From a virus: a DNA stretch of 64,000 nucleotides. Both the position numbers and the translations under genes were made by a program. The notes beneath the pieces are model-generated. The model was not told the origin of the DNA. It worked only from the letters and a program-made list of their open reading frames with translations, and did not search any database. Positions 13,887 to 21,981 of the stretch are shown piece after piece. The DNA is taken from positions 1-64,000 of IMG/VR virus record IMGVR_UViG_3300023313_000004, one strand, 5' to 3'. Each line of letters starts with the position of its first letter. Positions within the stretch are counted from its first letter, which is position 1.

Positions 13887-14353
13887 TATGTTCCCCTCAG
13901 GATAGTGGTTAAGCACCACTCCCCTTTTTTTGGGTAGGGTAGTGTTGCTATCTTAATTTGTCCAACCTCATGAATAGAACTGTCTATGCGAATCCGCCCA
14001 TTAAGGGTGTATATCCCTACTGAACTTAAGTGCAGAGTGCAGGTGTTCTTATCTAAGATAAGCGGCACAGGGGCTAGTATAGGCAGCCCTACTTTAGGGT
14101 GCTCCTTAAACCCTTGGGAGGCACTATAGATAGCATTACATACCATCTGTGCCCCCAGTGGGGATGACCTCCTTATAGAGGCATACATTTCTTTATGGAG
14201 TGTTGTTCTGCCGTAACGGTGTAGGGCCTTCCCTCTTTTTGTTACTTGGGCACACTGATTCTTATACTCCTGCAACAGGGCATAAAGCTTAGACTCCTGC
14301 TCCTCTGAGGGGTATAATATTATCTCTTGGGTGTGGGTGCGGTGCTCCCTCAC
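13886..14353 (-). CDS. TnpB-like N-terminal domain protein without nuclease domain
   Basis: This is a 155-residue protein starting at GTG 14353, which overlaps the stop of the upstream gene. It follows the N-terminal layout of TnpB (OrfB of IS200/IS605): LYPSEEQ...LL.EYKN, a basic LHKEMYASIRR helix, LGAQMVCNAIYSASQGFK, then beta strands ending VGIYTLNGRIRID. It stops where TnpB would continue into its RuvC nuclease. No RuvC Asp/Glu motifs or Cys4 zinc finger follow. It is placed directly before terS in the packaging operon, so it is probably a domesticated RNA- or DNA-binding piece rather than a dead transposon. Confidence 0.6.
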   Translation of the reverse strand: MREHRTHTQEIILYPSEEQESKLYALLQEYKNQCAQVTKRGKALHRYGRTTLHKEMYASIRRSSPLGAQMVCNAIYSASQGFKEHPKVGLPILAPVPLILDKNTCTLHLSSVGIYTLNGRIRIDSSIHEVGQIKIATLPYPKKGEWCLTTILRGT

Positions 14354-14817
14354 CTAGAGTAACTAGGGGGTAGTTTGTTGATACCTTTTTTTATACAGGC
14401 TTGTATTAGGGGATTAGTAGACTCCTTGGGTAAACCTGCTTTAGGTGCAGCTATCCGTGGAACTACATACCCCGTAGTGTTCTTTTTGGGTATTTTCTTT
14501 CTTGCTTTAGTTACTTTAACCTTGGTGGTGTCGGTTGAGGGCTTTTTCTCTAGGCTTCTTAGGTCTAGCCACCGCCGCCGCAGCTCCTTAGCTGTGTGGT
14601 GGTACTCTAGGCTCAGCCCTTTAAAGCTCCTCCCTGATTTTACATATCGTTGGAGTAGTTCATCTGGGAGGGCAATTCTTGGGTCATCAAATACTTCCCC
14701 TGCTGCCTCCAGTACCTCAACTACCCTAGCCACACTCACTCTAAAAGTGAGTGCTACATGCTTAATCTTCAGCCCTCTTCGGTGGAAGGCTACGACTCTA
14801 TTGCTTAAATCATCCAT
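14350..14817 (-). CDS. Helix-turn-helix protein with basic tail
   Basis: Residues 1-50 form a helix-turn-helix (IKHVALTFRVSVARVVEVLEAAG). A second helical segment is at 52-95, and the C-terminal 60 residues are Lys/Arg/Pro-rich and probably disordered. DNA binding is likely. It could be a transcription factor or an accessory packaging protein. It overlaps the TnpB-like gene. Confidence 0.65.
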   Translation of the reverse strand: MDDLSNRVVAFHRRGLKIKHVALTFRVSVARVVEVLEAAGEVFDDPRIALPDELLQRYVKSGRSFKGLSLEYHHTAKELRRRWLDLRSLEKKPSTDTTKVKVTKARKKIPKKNTTGYVVPRIAAPKAGLPKESTNPLIQACIKKGINKLPPSYSR

Positions 14818-14862
14818 ACTCGTGGTTGCTCTCCTATTCTTGTCCGTCCTTAACTTATAGGT

Positions 14863-14924
14863 GGCTACAGGTCACACTTATTACTGCTCTGTATTGTTTA
14901 CTATACTTGGGTGTGCCTGTAGCC
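14863..14924. repeat. 14-bp interrupted inverted repeat
   Basis: GGCTACAGG.CACAC (14863-14877) pairs with GTGTGCCTGTAGCC (14911-14924), with a one-base bulge and a 33-nt AT-rich loop. It lies upstream of 14350-14817 in the leader of the packaging operon, so a regulatory RNA hairpin or packaging-site element is possible. Confidence 0.6.
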
Positions 14925-14937
14925 CCTAACTGGTGGA

Positions 14938-14949
14938 GGGGGGGGGGGG
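14938..14949. repeat. 12-G homopolymer run
   Basis: An uninterrupted run of 12 G on the plus strand lies in the 165-bp gap between 14350-14817 and 14983-15819. Such runs are prone to slippage in replication and in sequencing, so its true length is uncertain. Confidence 0.7.
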
Positions 14950-14982
14950 TGTTGTTGTGCCCTTATGCCCTGCCCCCTTATG

Positions 14983-15819
14983 TTACAATGTTGCTGTGAT
15001 GGATACCTCTGGGAACACCCTATCAAATACCTGTAGTACCTCTTCGGCTGATGATTCCTGCATTAAGGATACCATAGTTACCTTAGCACCACTACTGCCA
15101 GCAGATGTATTAGTGCTGCCCATGTAGTCCATACAAATATACTCTAAGGCTACCCCATCATACTCAGTGTCTGCTGCATCCTTAGCCTGACCTATAGCAT
15201 CCTGCACTATCTCCTTCTGGTCATCGTGAACTTTGAAAGTGAGGGTGGTAACAGTAGAGGCCTCTTGCTCTAACGCAACAGTGTCTGTCTCTTCCCCCTC
15301 AGAATCTTTCATAGCACGGATAAACTCTTGAATTTGTAGTACGGTCATGCCTGCTGCTCGCTCCGCCCACTCATCTACGTTATCTAAATTTAGGATTGAG
15401 CTTAGTACTCTGAGTTTTGTCCACCCCAGCCCTGAGACTTTTTCCCATGGAATCTCGTTCTCCACAATATCATTGTAAATCTTCATAAGGTACATGGCTT
15501 TTCGTAGCTTCATACCAAACATATCTTCTACTAAATCTTTAAACCCATCATACCCTGTGTGCCATGCATTTGTGTATATGGCATCTAGTATGCCCCCTAA
15601 GACAAACAGGTTCTCATCTGCTGAGTCTAGGGCATCCTTTGCTTTTTTTAGTGCGGTGCTCTCATCCAAAGACTCAATTAGGTGTGTTGATTGTTGTAGT
15701 ACGTCCAGATGCCCTACCTTCTCCATAGCTCTCTGTGTTTTTTTCGTCATGGTGCCTTTAGCCCCCTTTGTTAATAGGGCTAAGGTGGTGCTTCCTGTAC
15801 TATTATCTACTGTACTCAT
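14983..15819 (-). CDS. Hypothetical protein of the recombination operon
   Basis: This is a 278-residue, mostly helical protein. A conserved-looking segment with FGMKLRKAMYLMKIYNDI..NEIPWEKVSGLGWTKL (about 100-135) resembles DNA-associated proteins found next to phage recombinases, but I cannot name the family. The C terminus is Ser/Thr-rich. It is the first gene after promoter P4. Confidence 0.65.
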   Translation of the reverse strand: MSTVDNSTGSTTLALLTKGAKGTMTKKTQRAMEKVGHLDVLQQSTHLIESLDESTALKKAKDALDSADENLFVLGGILDAIYTNAWHTGYDGFKDLVEDMFGMKLRKAMYLMKIYNDIVENEIPWEKVSGLGWTKLRVLSSILNLDNVDEWAERAAGMTVLQIQEFIRAMKDSEGEETDTVALEQEASTVTTLTFKVHDDQKEIVQDAIGQAKDAADTEYDGVALEYICMDYMGSTNTSAGSSGAKVTMVSLMQESSAEEVLQVFDRVFPEVSITATL

Positions 15820-15846
15820 ATGTCTATACTCCTATGGTATGTCGTC

Positions 15847-15875
15847 ATGTTACTGTTCTTTCTTTCACTTGTCAA
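15847..15875 (-). promoter_or_regulatory. Promoter P4
   Basis: TTGACA (15870-15875) and TAACAT (15847-15852) are separated by 17 bp on the minus strand, with the shared TTGACAAGTG block. It would serve 14983-15819 and the genes downstream. Confidence 0.75.
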
Positions 15876-15878
15876 TGC

Positions 15879-16409
15879 TTAAGCCTTGTTCAAGAAGGAT
15901 GTTATATACTGCACCTTCTCCAAAGCCTCTAGGTTAATCTTAGGCATAGGTATTCCGTGCCCTCTTAGGGATAGTCCTATGTGGGCTAAGCCTATCGCAT
16001 CGGCCACGTTATCATTACTGGTCTCAAAGCCAAACCGCTTATACGCCTCCAGTATCATAACATCCTTTTTGCAGTTTCCTTTCCCACTCACAAACTTCTT
16101 CAGTGCGGTGGGGGCAACCTCATACCAGTTTAGATGGTTAACATGCCAATACAAGCGCATAACCGTGCCTAGTTCTACCATAGTGGCAAGGTTAAACTTG
16201 GCATGGAGGGCGTACCCCTCCGTAACTATTATGTCAGGTTTGTACTCCTGTACCCTAGCAAGAATACTCTCTGCTATGTTTGTCGCCCTCTCTATCCCTT
16301 TCATGCCCTTAGGGTAAGCTAATTCTTCTTGCTGTAGTACCTCCCCTTCTTGGGATACTAGGGCTAGCCCTGTTTTTGTGGAGGCATCAACGCCTAGGCA
16401 GGTAATCAT
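15879..16409 (-). CDS. RuvC-like Holliday junction resolvase
   Basis: The start at ATG 16409 forms an ATGA overlap with the upstream gene. The 176-residue protein has the RuvC fold signatures: first catalytic Asp in LGVDASTKTGLAL (about 4-16), IIVTEGYALHAKF with the second acidic residue (about 60), and the C-terminal DNVADAIGLAHIG. It would cut branched DNA made by recombination or replication, clearing it before packaging. Its operon with the RecA-like and Cas4-like genes fits this. Confidence 0.85.
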   Translation of the reverse strand: MITCLGVDASTKTGLALVSQEGEVLQQEELAYPKGMKGIERATNIAESILARVQEYKPDIIVTEGYALHAKFNLATMVELGTVMRLYWHVNHLNWYEVAPTALKKFVSGKGNCKKDVMILEAYKRFGFETSNDNVADAIGLAHIGLSLRGHGIPMPKINLEALEKVQYITSFLNKA

Positions 16410-17341
16410 GCTGGTTCTTCCTCTGGGGTACTCTCTTCTGGTCGCCATTTAAGACCTATAGGGTGATTCCCAGAGAAGCAGGCTGCTGTTACATGGCATT
16501 GGGTAGCCCTTTTGCAGAATGCTACTGAGCATATGCCCTCAGGAATAACCCCCAAGTCCCTAGAGGTTCTGACCGCCCATGCTCGCCTAACAGGTAAGTC
16601 CGTAAGCGTGTCGTCTCTATGGACAATGAACTCCTTAAACGGGCTTATCCTATCATCCCTAAAATCATAGTCCCCCACCTCCGTATCCTTAACTCCATGA
16701 CCTTTAGACCTATAAAGTATTACTGCGGTGTTGGTGTCTATCTTATCCTTATTTGGGTTGTTGCTTTCTGCTATAGAGCGCAAGTATAGGCACGTTCTCT
16801 GCTTATGCTCGGCTAGCGGTGCTTTTAGCCCCCCTTTCTTTTTTGGGTCAGGGTCTTTAAATTTATTTCTATCTATAGTCTTTAGCTCTACAGGGCATAG
16901 TAATGGTCTGCCTACGTCTAGGAATAGGTCTATTCCACAAGACACGCCGCTCTTTTCTGATGTGAACCTTACCTCTCTATACACTAGGCTTCTACTATTA
17001 CACTTAACGCAGGTATGCGGTACTTTTGTGAATAGGTGGAGATGCCCACACTCCTTACACAACCAATCCCCTACGGCTAAGTCTCTTAACCACCTGTCCG
17101 CTACCATAGAGTTATTTTCTTCTCCATGGTCGAATGTGATAGCAAGGGCTGTCCCTATAAACTCATCCTTAGCCTTTACGTTAAGCACATCCATTAGCCG
17201 TACTTCTCTAGGACAGTACTCTGGCTTGGTAACATCAGAGGCATGTATCCTCTTATACCCCCTAGCCTCTCGAAACCCTGATAGCCTTTCGTGGATTAGT
17301 CTCTTTATTGATATTTTCTTTACATGCTTTGTTATTTTCAT
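16406..17341 (-). CDS. Cas4/RecB-type PD-(D/E)XK nuclease
   Basis: ATG 17341 is preceded by GGGAGG; an upstream TTG start is less likely. The 311-residue protein has a zinc-ribbon-like insert (CKEC.H....C.KC, about 95-115) and the nuclease core GIDLFLDV...CPVELKTID (Asp, Glu and Lys catalytic set, about 135-160). It has a C-terminal cysteine cluster (CSVAFCKRATQC...C) like the Fe-S clusters of AddB and Cas4. It is probably a 5' exonuclease for recombination. Confidence 0.8.
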   Translation of the reverse strand: MKITKHVKKISIKRLIHERLSGFREARGYKRIHASDVTKPEYCPREVRLMDVLNVKAKDEFIGTALAITFDHGEENNSMVADRWLRDLAVGDWLCKECGHLHLFTKVPHTCVKCNSRSLVYREVRFTSEKSGVSCGIDLFLDVGRPLLCPVELKTIDRNKFKDPDPKKKGGLKAPLAEHKQRTCLYLRSIAESNNPNKDKIDTNTAVILYRSKGHGVKDTEVGDYDFRDDRISPFKEFIVHRDDTLTDLPVRRAWAVRTSRDLGVIPEGICSVAFCKRATQCHVTAACFSGNHPIGLKWRPEESTPEEEPA

Positions 17342-17361
17342 ACCTGTGCCTCCCAACCTAA

Positions 17362-17709
17362 CTAAGTAGTGAGCTCTCTAAACTCAGACTCCCTCACTAA
17401 CACCCACTTTCCCCCTCTAACTGGGGAGCCTGTAGCGTCAACAAAAGTTACTGATAGTGCTGGCATCTTTTGTTCTGCTAAAGCCTCAGCCTCTATCTTT
17501 AGCAGCCAATCTAATTTTACGCTCATACTCTTGTGTATCGTACTCTTTGCCTCTAGCAAGTAGGTGTTGAGTTCAACGTCCCCCTTGCACCCCTCTAACG
17601 CCCCAGAGGCAGGTCTAGTCCTGCCCCCTAAGCGTTTTGCTACCAACCTCTCGGAGTTAGTGCCGTGGCACCTCTTATTCCTTCTTGCTAGGTACAGGCT
17701 GCTACTCAC
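17362..17709 (-). CDS. Hjc/VRR-like small nuclease or resolvase
   Basis: This is a 115-residue protein with GTNSERLVAKRLGG, SGALEGCKGDVEL and LLEAKSTIHKS. This E..GD..EAK layout is the PD-(D/E)XK core of Hjc-type resolvases and similar small phage nucleases. The start at GTG 17709 overlaps the upstream gene. It is a second junction-cutting candidate beside the RuvC-like protein. Confidence 0.75.
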   Translation of the reverse strand: MSSSLYLARRNKRCHGTNSERLVAKRLGGRTRPASGALEGCKGDVELNTYLLEAKSTIHKSMSVKLDWLLKIEAEALAEQKMPALSVTFVDATGSPVRGGKWVLVRESEFRELTT

Positions 17710-17962
17710 CTTCAGCTTCTGGTAAGGGTAACAGTAGCCCTCTCTTGTGTAACTCCCAATTAGTAATGGCCTTTACAATCATACTCCTAGTTTTTGATGA
17801 GGGGTACATATACTCCGCTACTTTTTTTGCCTCTTCCCCTGTGCTTTCAATAACATTTGCTTCCACAGCCGCCGCTTTAGTAGGGTATTCTTTCCCTTCT
17901 GAGGTGACATATACATCTCTACTTTCCACACTAATTTCTGGTACTTCATAGTTAATAGTCAT
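17702..17962 (-). CDS. Small hypothetical protein
   Basis: This 86-residue protein starts at ATG 17962 behind AAGGAG, overlapping the recombinase gene. The N-terminal half is acidic, with a SEGKEYPTKAAAVEAN segment typical of small phage proteins that pair strands with helices. No function is known. Confidence 0.65.
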   Translation of the reverse strand: MTINYEVPEISVESRDVYVTSEGKEYPTKAAAVEANVIESTGEEAKKVAEYMYPSSKTRSMIVKAITNWELHKRGLLLPLPEAEGE

Positions 17963-19002
17963 TCTCTTTCTCCTTGTGCTTCTTCTATAGCTCTCGCAAA
18001 AATAGCAGCCTTCACCTTATCTAGGTTTTCTACCGTGCCATACACTGTCTCCATACACTGCTTCTGGGTATCATGCTCTTCCCCAAATAGCTGCCACCCT
18101 TTGCCGCCCTCTACCTTACCTAACCACCCGTACTGCTTTAGGTACGCTTGTATAGCAGGGTAATCATGGCACTGCCCTGCAAGTAGCCCGTTGTGTCCTA
18201 CCATGGCCATTTCAAACTTACAGGTGCCCCCTGTGGTTTGTACTTTTTTCTTCTTAATAATTACACTCGTCTCTTTCCTGCAAGCCAAGTCAGGGTGTAC
18301 ATGCTTCTCTATAATATCCTTACCATAAAACCGTAGGCTTAGGGATGCTGCAAACTTAGGGGCATTCCCGCCGGGAAGGGTCTCAGGGTTCCCAAACATT
18401 ACTCCTATCTTCAGGCGTATCTGGTTTATATATATGACTGTGGGGGCTCTCCCCTCTCTCCTCGCTACGGCAAGACCCTTAATCACTTTCCTAGTTAGTT
18501 TCCCTACTACTAACGCATTTCCTCCTACCACCGCTTTCTCTGCGGAGGAGCTGCCCTCATTTGCGGTCATCATGGCTGCCAGAGAGTCGATAGCTATTAG
18601 CCCCACATCTTCTGCCTCTAGGAATGCGTCTACCATATCCACTACTTCTTCTGCATAATCAGTTTGGATTAGTACCAGCTTTTTAGGGTCTACCCCCAAT
18701 TTAGTTGCCCATACAGGGTCAAAGGCATTCTCCATGTCAACAAAAATACATTTAAGGTGGGGGTGTATCCTCTGGTGACTAGCGATAGCTTTGAGGACAG
18801 TGTTTGTCTTATTGCTCGACTCTGTACCGTACACTATAGATAGCTTTCCTCTGGGGAATCCTCCTCCTGTGATAAGGTCTAGGGAAAAGATGCCTGTAGG
18901 TACACGCTCCAAGTCTATAACCGTGTCCGCCTTAGTTACAGCTGCTTCCCCGTAATCCTTCCGCATAGCTGTCATTAGCTCGTCTACTGTAGGCCCAGCC
19001 AT
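17959..19002 (-). CDS. RecA/UvsX-like recombinase
   Basis: This 347-residue ATPase has Walker A GTESSNKT (59-66), a Walker B strand VGLIAIDSLAA (about 133-143) and the INQIRLKIGVMFGNPETLPGG segment, which matches the L2 region and following strand of RecA. The Lys within ESSNKT replaces the usual GKT context, with Asn in place of Gly. It would coat ssDNA and drive strand exchange for phage recombination-dependent replication and repair. Neighbours are resolvases and a Cas4-like nuclease. Confidence 0.93.
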   Translation of the reverse strand: MAGPTVDELMTAMRKDYGEAAVTKADTVIDLERVPTGIFSLDLITGGGFPRGKLSIVYGTESSNKTNTVLKAIASHQRIHPHLKCIFVDMENAFDPVWATKLGVDPKKLVLIQTDYAEEVVDMVDAFLEAEDVGLIAIDSLAAMMTANEGSSSAEKAVVGGNALVVGKLTRKVIKGLAVARREGRAPTVIYINQIRLKIGVMFGNPETLPGGNAPKFAASLSLRFYGKDIIEKHVHPDLACRKETSVIIKKKKVQTTGGTCKFEMAMVGHNGLLAGQCHDYPAIQAYLKQYGWLGKVEGGKGWQLFGEEHDTQKQCMETVYGTVENLDKVKAAIFARAIEEAQGERE

Positions 19003-19301
19003 TAAGTAGCCTCTTGGACTTCGTCTAATAGTGCTCCTAGTTTGGTGTCACACCAGTCCTGAGCAAACTCAAATACTCCATCCTGCTCCCCAATAGTGCA
19101 GGGGCAATGGCAACTAACCTGTAGCTTTATATTCTCATAGTTACCTAGGTTTACTGTTTTTGACATAGAGATGCCTACATTCATTACCTGCTCGCTACTT
19201 ACCACCTCCGAGATAATGTGGGTGTCTTGTGTCGTACTATTTGTCCTGCTATCAGAAGTTGACGTACTTCCTGTGCCTAGGTATTTGTCTTTATCTATCA
19301 T
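19002..19301 (-). CDS. Small hypothetical protein of the recombination operon
   Basis: This 99-residue protein starts at ATG 19301 with GGAG upstream. A Ser/Thr-rich N terminus leads into a beta-rich part with SKTVNLGNYENIKLQVS and two cysteines in CHCPC. The 'KTVNLGNYE' segment occurs in small proteins of other phage replication regions as far as I recall, but its function is unknown. Confidence 0.65.
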   Translation of the reverse strand: MIDKDKYLGTGSTSTSDSRTNSTTQDTHIISEVVSSEQVMNVGISMSKTVNLGNYENIKLQVSCHCPCTIGEQDGVFEFAQDWCDTKLGALLDEVQEAT

Positions 19302-19693
19302 AATTCACTCCATGTTATAAAAGGGTCTGACCCATCTTTAAAGTACCTCTTTAGTAGTTCTACTTGGTGCTCTGTATAGTACCTCTGACTACTAGGAAGG
19401 GTGTGTTTAGGTATGGCATTACTTCTCTCTAAGGGTAGTAGTCCGTGTATCGAGACGGGGCTGTCTAGTACTACCCTTCTGGCGTTATGCCCTACTACCT
19501 CTCGCCCTCCAACAATGAATACCTTTGTCCTGCTCTCTGCCTTGGGTTTTCCAGACCTATACCTATCGCACTGCTTTATTGAGGTGTCTCTGTACACCTT
19601 ATCCTCTTTATATCGCTCTCTACGCTTAGCATTATACTCGTCCTTCTGCTTGTCATACCACGCTTTAAATCGTCCTGCATCCGCATCTGTCAT
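19298..19693 (-). CDS. Basic DNA-binding-like protein, paralogue of the next gene
   Basis: The first 50 residues form a long basic helix (YDKQKDEYNAKRRERYKED). The C-terminal part contains IPKHTLPSSQRYYTEHQVELLKRYF, the wing-like element seen in MerR-type helix-turn-helix proteins. The neighbouring gene 19690-20127 has the same two-part layout, so they are diverged tandem duplicates. Gene regulation or DNA structuring is likely. Confidence 0.65.
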   Translation of the reverse strand: MTDADAGRFKAWYDKQKDEYNAKRRERYKEDKVYRDTSIKQCDRYRSGKPKAESRTKVFIVGGREVVGHNARRVVLDSPVSIHGLLPLERSNAIPKHTLPSSQRYYTEHQVELLKRYFKDGSDPFITWSEL

Positions 19694-20127
19694 CTAGGCC
19701 TCCATTTACTATGCATCTCTCTTAGGGCATCTATCTCCCTCTGCCCCCCTACCCTCCTAGCCGAGAAATAAGACTTTATAAGCCTAAACTGGGAGGGTGT
19801 GTATCTCTTAGCCTGTGTGTCTAAAGTGTGGGGGGGTATCACCTTCTTTTTACACAATGAATAGAATCTGTTAAGGCTTATGCCTAGGGATATGGCTACA
19901 TACCTTACTGGGTATTGGGTTTTACCCCCCCTAACCAACTGCTGAACCGCCTTTTTATGCCCATTCTTTAGTCGGGTGTAGTAGTCAGCAACCGCCGCCT
20001 TTAGGGTGTCCTTCTTTAAGGCATACAGTTCCTTCCGACTATTAAGTATGTGCTCTTTATTTCTCGCATACCATTGCCTGTTGTTTTCCCTAAGCTGTTT
20101 CCTTCTCCGTGCTGATACTTTGGGCAT
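19690..20127 (-). CDS. MerR-like helix-turn-helix protein
   Basis: This 145-residue protein has a basic helical N-terminal half and a C-terminal helix-turn-helix: RYVAISLGISLNRFYSLCKK followed by VIPPHTLDTQAKRYTPSQFRLI. That matches the helix-turn-helix plus wing of MerR-family regulators. It starts at ATG 20127 overlapping the helicase stop. It pairs with its paralogue downstream. Confidence 0.7.
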   Translation of the reverse strand: MPKVSARRRKQLRENNRQWYARNKEHILNSRKELYALKKDTLKAAVADYYTRLKNGHKKAVQQLVRGGKTQYPVRYVAISLGISLNRFYSLCKKKVIPPHTLDTQAKRYTPSQFRLIKSYFSARRVGGQREIDALREMHSKWRPR

Positions 20128-21908
20128 TAGTACACCTTTCTCTTGATGACCTCTGCCCCCACCTTTCTATACCACCTGAGGCGTTTATTGTAGTACTGCT
20201 CAAAGAGAGAAGAGTCTGGGTCTCTAATATCAAGAACCATTGGTGTTTTTTTGCTAGGATACTCCCGTAATATCCTGCCAATAATCTGCACTACATCTGA
20301 GCGAGGGGTGCATAATACGCAGGTGTCTAACCAAGGAATGTCTGTCGCCATTGAGCACATTTTATAGGTAGCTAGGATAACTGGTGCTTGCTTTGCCTTC
20401 TCCCTAGCCTTCTCACTCATACCCCCAACATAGTAGGCTATATCCTTGTCCTTAATACCTAATGACCTTAATATTGGGTGTAATTTCTCTAGGTGATTCT
20501 CCCTAAGGTCTGAGAATAATATAGTCCTCCTGCCTTTTTTATAGGCAGCAGCGGTAAACTTAGCAATCATATTGTTTCTATCTCTATCCGCCCCCAATAA
20601 CTTATTAACATGCATAGTTTTTCCTGCGTTAATAGGCATAGGTACTATAACAGTGATAGGCTTATTCGTTTTATTGCACTTGGTAGTCCTCCTTACACGA
20701 GGTAATTTGAAGGAGCTGCATACCGTCATTACCGTGGGGGTAAGCATAAGGGATTCACTTACTACTTTTATCTCCCCGATATGGCTTTTAAATATAACAT
20801 CCTTACCATCTGACCTATAAGGAGTAGCGGATAGACCTAACCTGTATTTAGAGGCGTACATCCCACATGCCTTACTAAAGCTCTCCGCCCCCATCACATG
20901 ACAGTTATGCACTATAAGCCCATTAGCCACAAAATTATGGTTATCTCTTACGCTTATATCGTACACCCTAGTTTCTGTATGTGGTGCTATCTCAACCACC
21001 CTCTCAGGTCTATGCGTCCCCTCAACACTCTCTGGGGTTTTTAGGTTATCCCCTATTAGTAGGTCTTTAGCTTCTACCCACGAGCCGCCTACTAAGAGGA
21101 GCTTATGGTCAGGGGTGCACACTATCGTTACCCCCGATTTAGTGCGGATACATAGGGTTTTTCGCACCCCCTTATCGAAGGCTTTTGTTACAGGCTTATA
21201 CTCTACGCACTTAAGTTCTTCATTATAAGTAAGTACATCTATCTTGGTGTTAGCGGCTACGGCCTTACACAGGGTATCCAGTCTCAGTAATCCTGTGGAG
21301 GTGCGTATCTTGGCTGCCCCTGATATGCACTCATCAAAGATGGTAAGCCCAAACTCCCTCTTTACAGCAGAAGGGTACTTATCTTTGGCTAGGGAGTGTA
21401 CCATCGCTATAACTACTTTCTTACCCTTAATGTCGCACCTATCCTGCTGCATGTACCCTATATCTTTATCTGTCAGACCTAGGAACTTCTTAGCTGCGTC
21501 TCTCCACATACCCATAATATCCTGCTTGGGTACCACCACTAGGGTTTTTAGCCCTAATTTACCTGCTATAAACATCCCCATAAATGTTTTTCCTACGCCA
21601 GTGGCAGCCTGCATAATATGGGACTCATCTTTATTAAATAACTGTATGCTCTCCGTAATTAGACGTACCTGCTCCTCATTCCTAGGTTGCCCTATAGGAG
21701 GCATGGGTAATATTGGGGTACCTGTGACCCTCTTATCCTCTAAGCCCATGGGGTTTCCTTCTCTGGGTACATATATAAACCCGTCCTTCTCCCTGTAGGA
21801 ATGGTACTCCTCGCCATACCTAGAGGTATAGGTGTACTTCGTCTTTAATTTCTGGGTGCTTTTATACACGGAACAGGCACCTGTCCACAAGGGGGTACTA
21901 CTCGCCAT
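20127..21908 (-). CDS. SF2 helicase (UvsW-like), interrupted by an intein
   Basis: This 593-residue precursor has motif I AATGVGKTF (101-109), motif II split as FDE/CH by a 142-residue intein (residues 194-335), motif III LSATPYR, and the second RecA domain with SDLREN, AYYVGGMS and the motif VI-like QIIGRILRE. The spliced enzyme would be about 451 residues, typical for phage branch-migration helicases such as UvsW. It could process recombination forks or start replication. Overlapping starts and stops tie it to the DNA-binding paralogues. Confidence 0.9.
   Translation of the reverse strand: MASSTPLWTGACSVYKSTQKLKTKYTYTSRYGEEYHSYREKDGFIYVPREGNPMGLEDKRVTGTPILPMPPIGQPRNEEQVRLITESIQLFNKDESHIMQAATGVGKTFMGMFIAGKLGLKTLVVVPKQDIMGMWRDAAKKFLGLTDKDIGYMQQDRCDIKGKKVVIAMVHSLAKDKYPSAVKREFGLTIFDECISGAAKIRTSTGLLRLDTLCKAVAANTKIDVLTYNEELKCVEYKPVTKAFDKGVRKTLCIRTKSGVTIVCTPDHKLLLVGGSWVEAKDLLIGDNLKTPESVEGTHRPERVVEIAPHTETRVYDISVRDNHNFVANGLIVHNCHVMGAESFSKACGMYASKYRLGLSATPYRSDGKDVIFKSHIGEIKVVSESLMLTPTVMTVCSSFKLPRVRRTTKCNKTNKPITVIVPMPINAGKTMHVNKLLGADRDRNNMIAKFTAAAYKKGRRTILFSDLRENHLEKLHPILRSLGIKDKDIAYYVGGMSEKAREKAKQAPVILATYKMCSMATDIPWLDTCVLCTPRSDVVQIIGRILREYPSKKTPMVLDIRDPDSSLFEQYYNKRLRWYRKVGAEVIKRKVY
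20904..21329 (-). other. Mini-intein in the helicase active site
   Basis: It starts with Cys194 (CISGAAKIRTSTG), has block B TPDHKLLLVGGSW, block F VYDISVRDNHNFVANG and ends in IVHN followed by Cys+1. It splits the DECH Walker B motif between Glu and Cys, so the helicase is inactive until splicing. No homing endonuclease is present. Confidence 0.9.
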
Positions 21909-21940
21909 TATCCTACCTCTCGATTAGTAATATAAGTGTA

Positions 21941-21964
21941 AATAAAGGGGGCAATAGCCCCCCT
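21941..21964 (-). terminator. Rho-independent terminator after the ssDNA-binding protein gene
   Basis: On the minus strand GGGGGC-TATT-GCCCCC is followed by TTTATTTA. It lies 18 bp beyond the stop of 21982-22683 and before the helicase gene. Confidence 0.7.
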
Positions 21965-21981
21965 TACCATGTGAGTAATGC

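Noticed and set aside
13886-14353. Complete IS200/IS605 insertion sequence
   Set aside because: No tnpA, no RuvC part, no end hairpins, and the ORF overlaps both neighbours without disruption.
17959-19002. Bacterial housekeeping recA, implying a chromosome rather than a phage
   Set aside because: The altered Walker A (ESSNKT) and the surrounding phage resolvase, Cas4-like and ssDNA-binding protein genes fit a phage UvsX-like enzyme.
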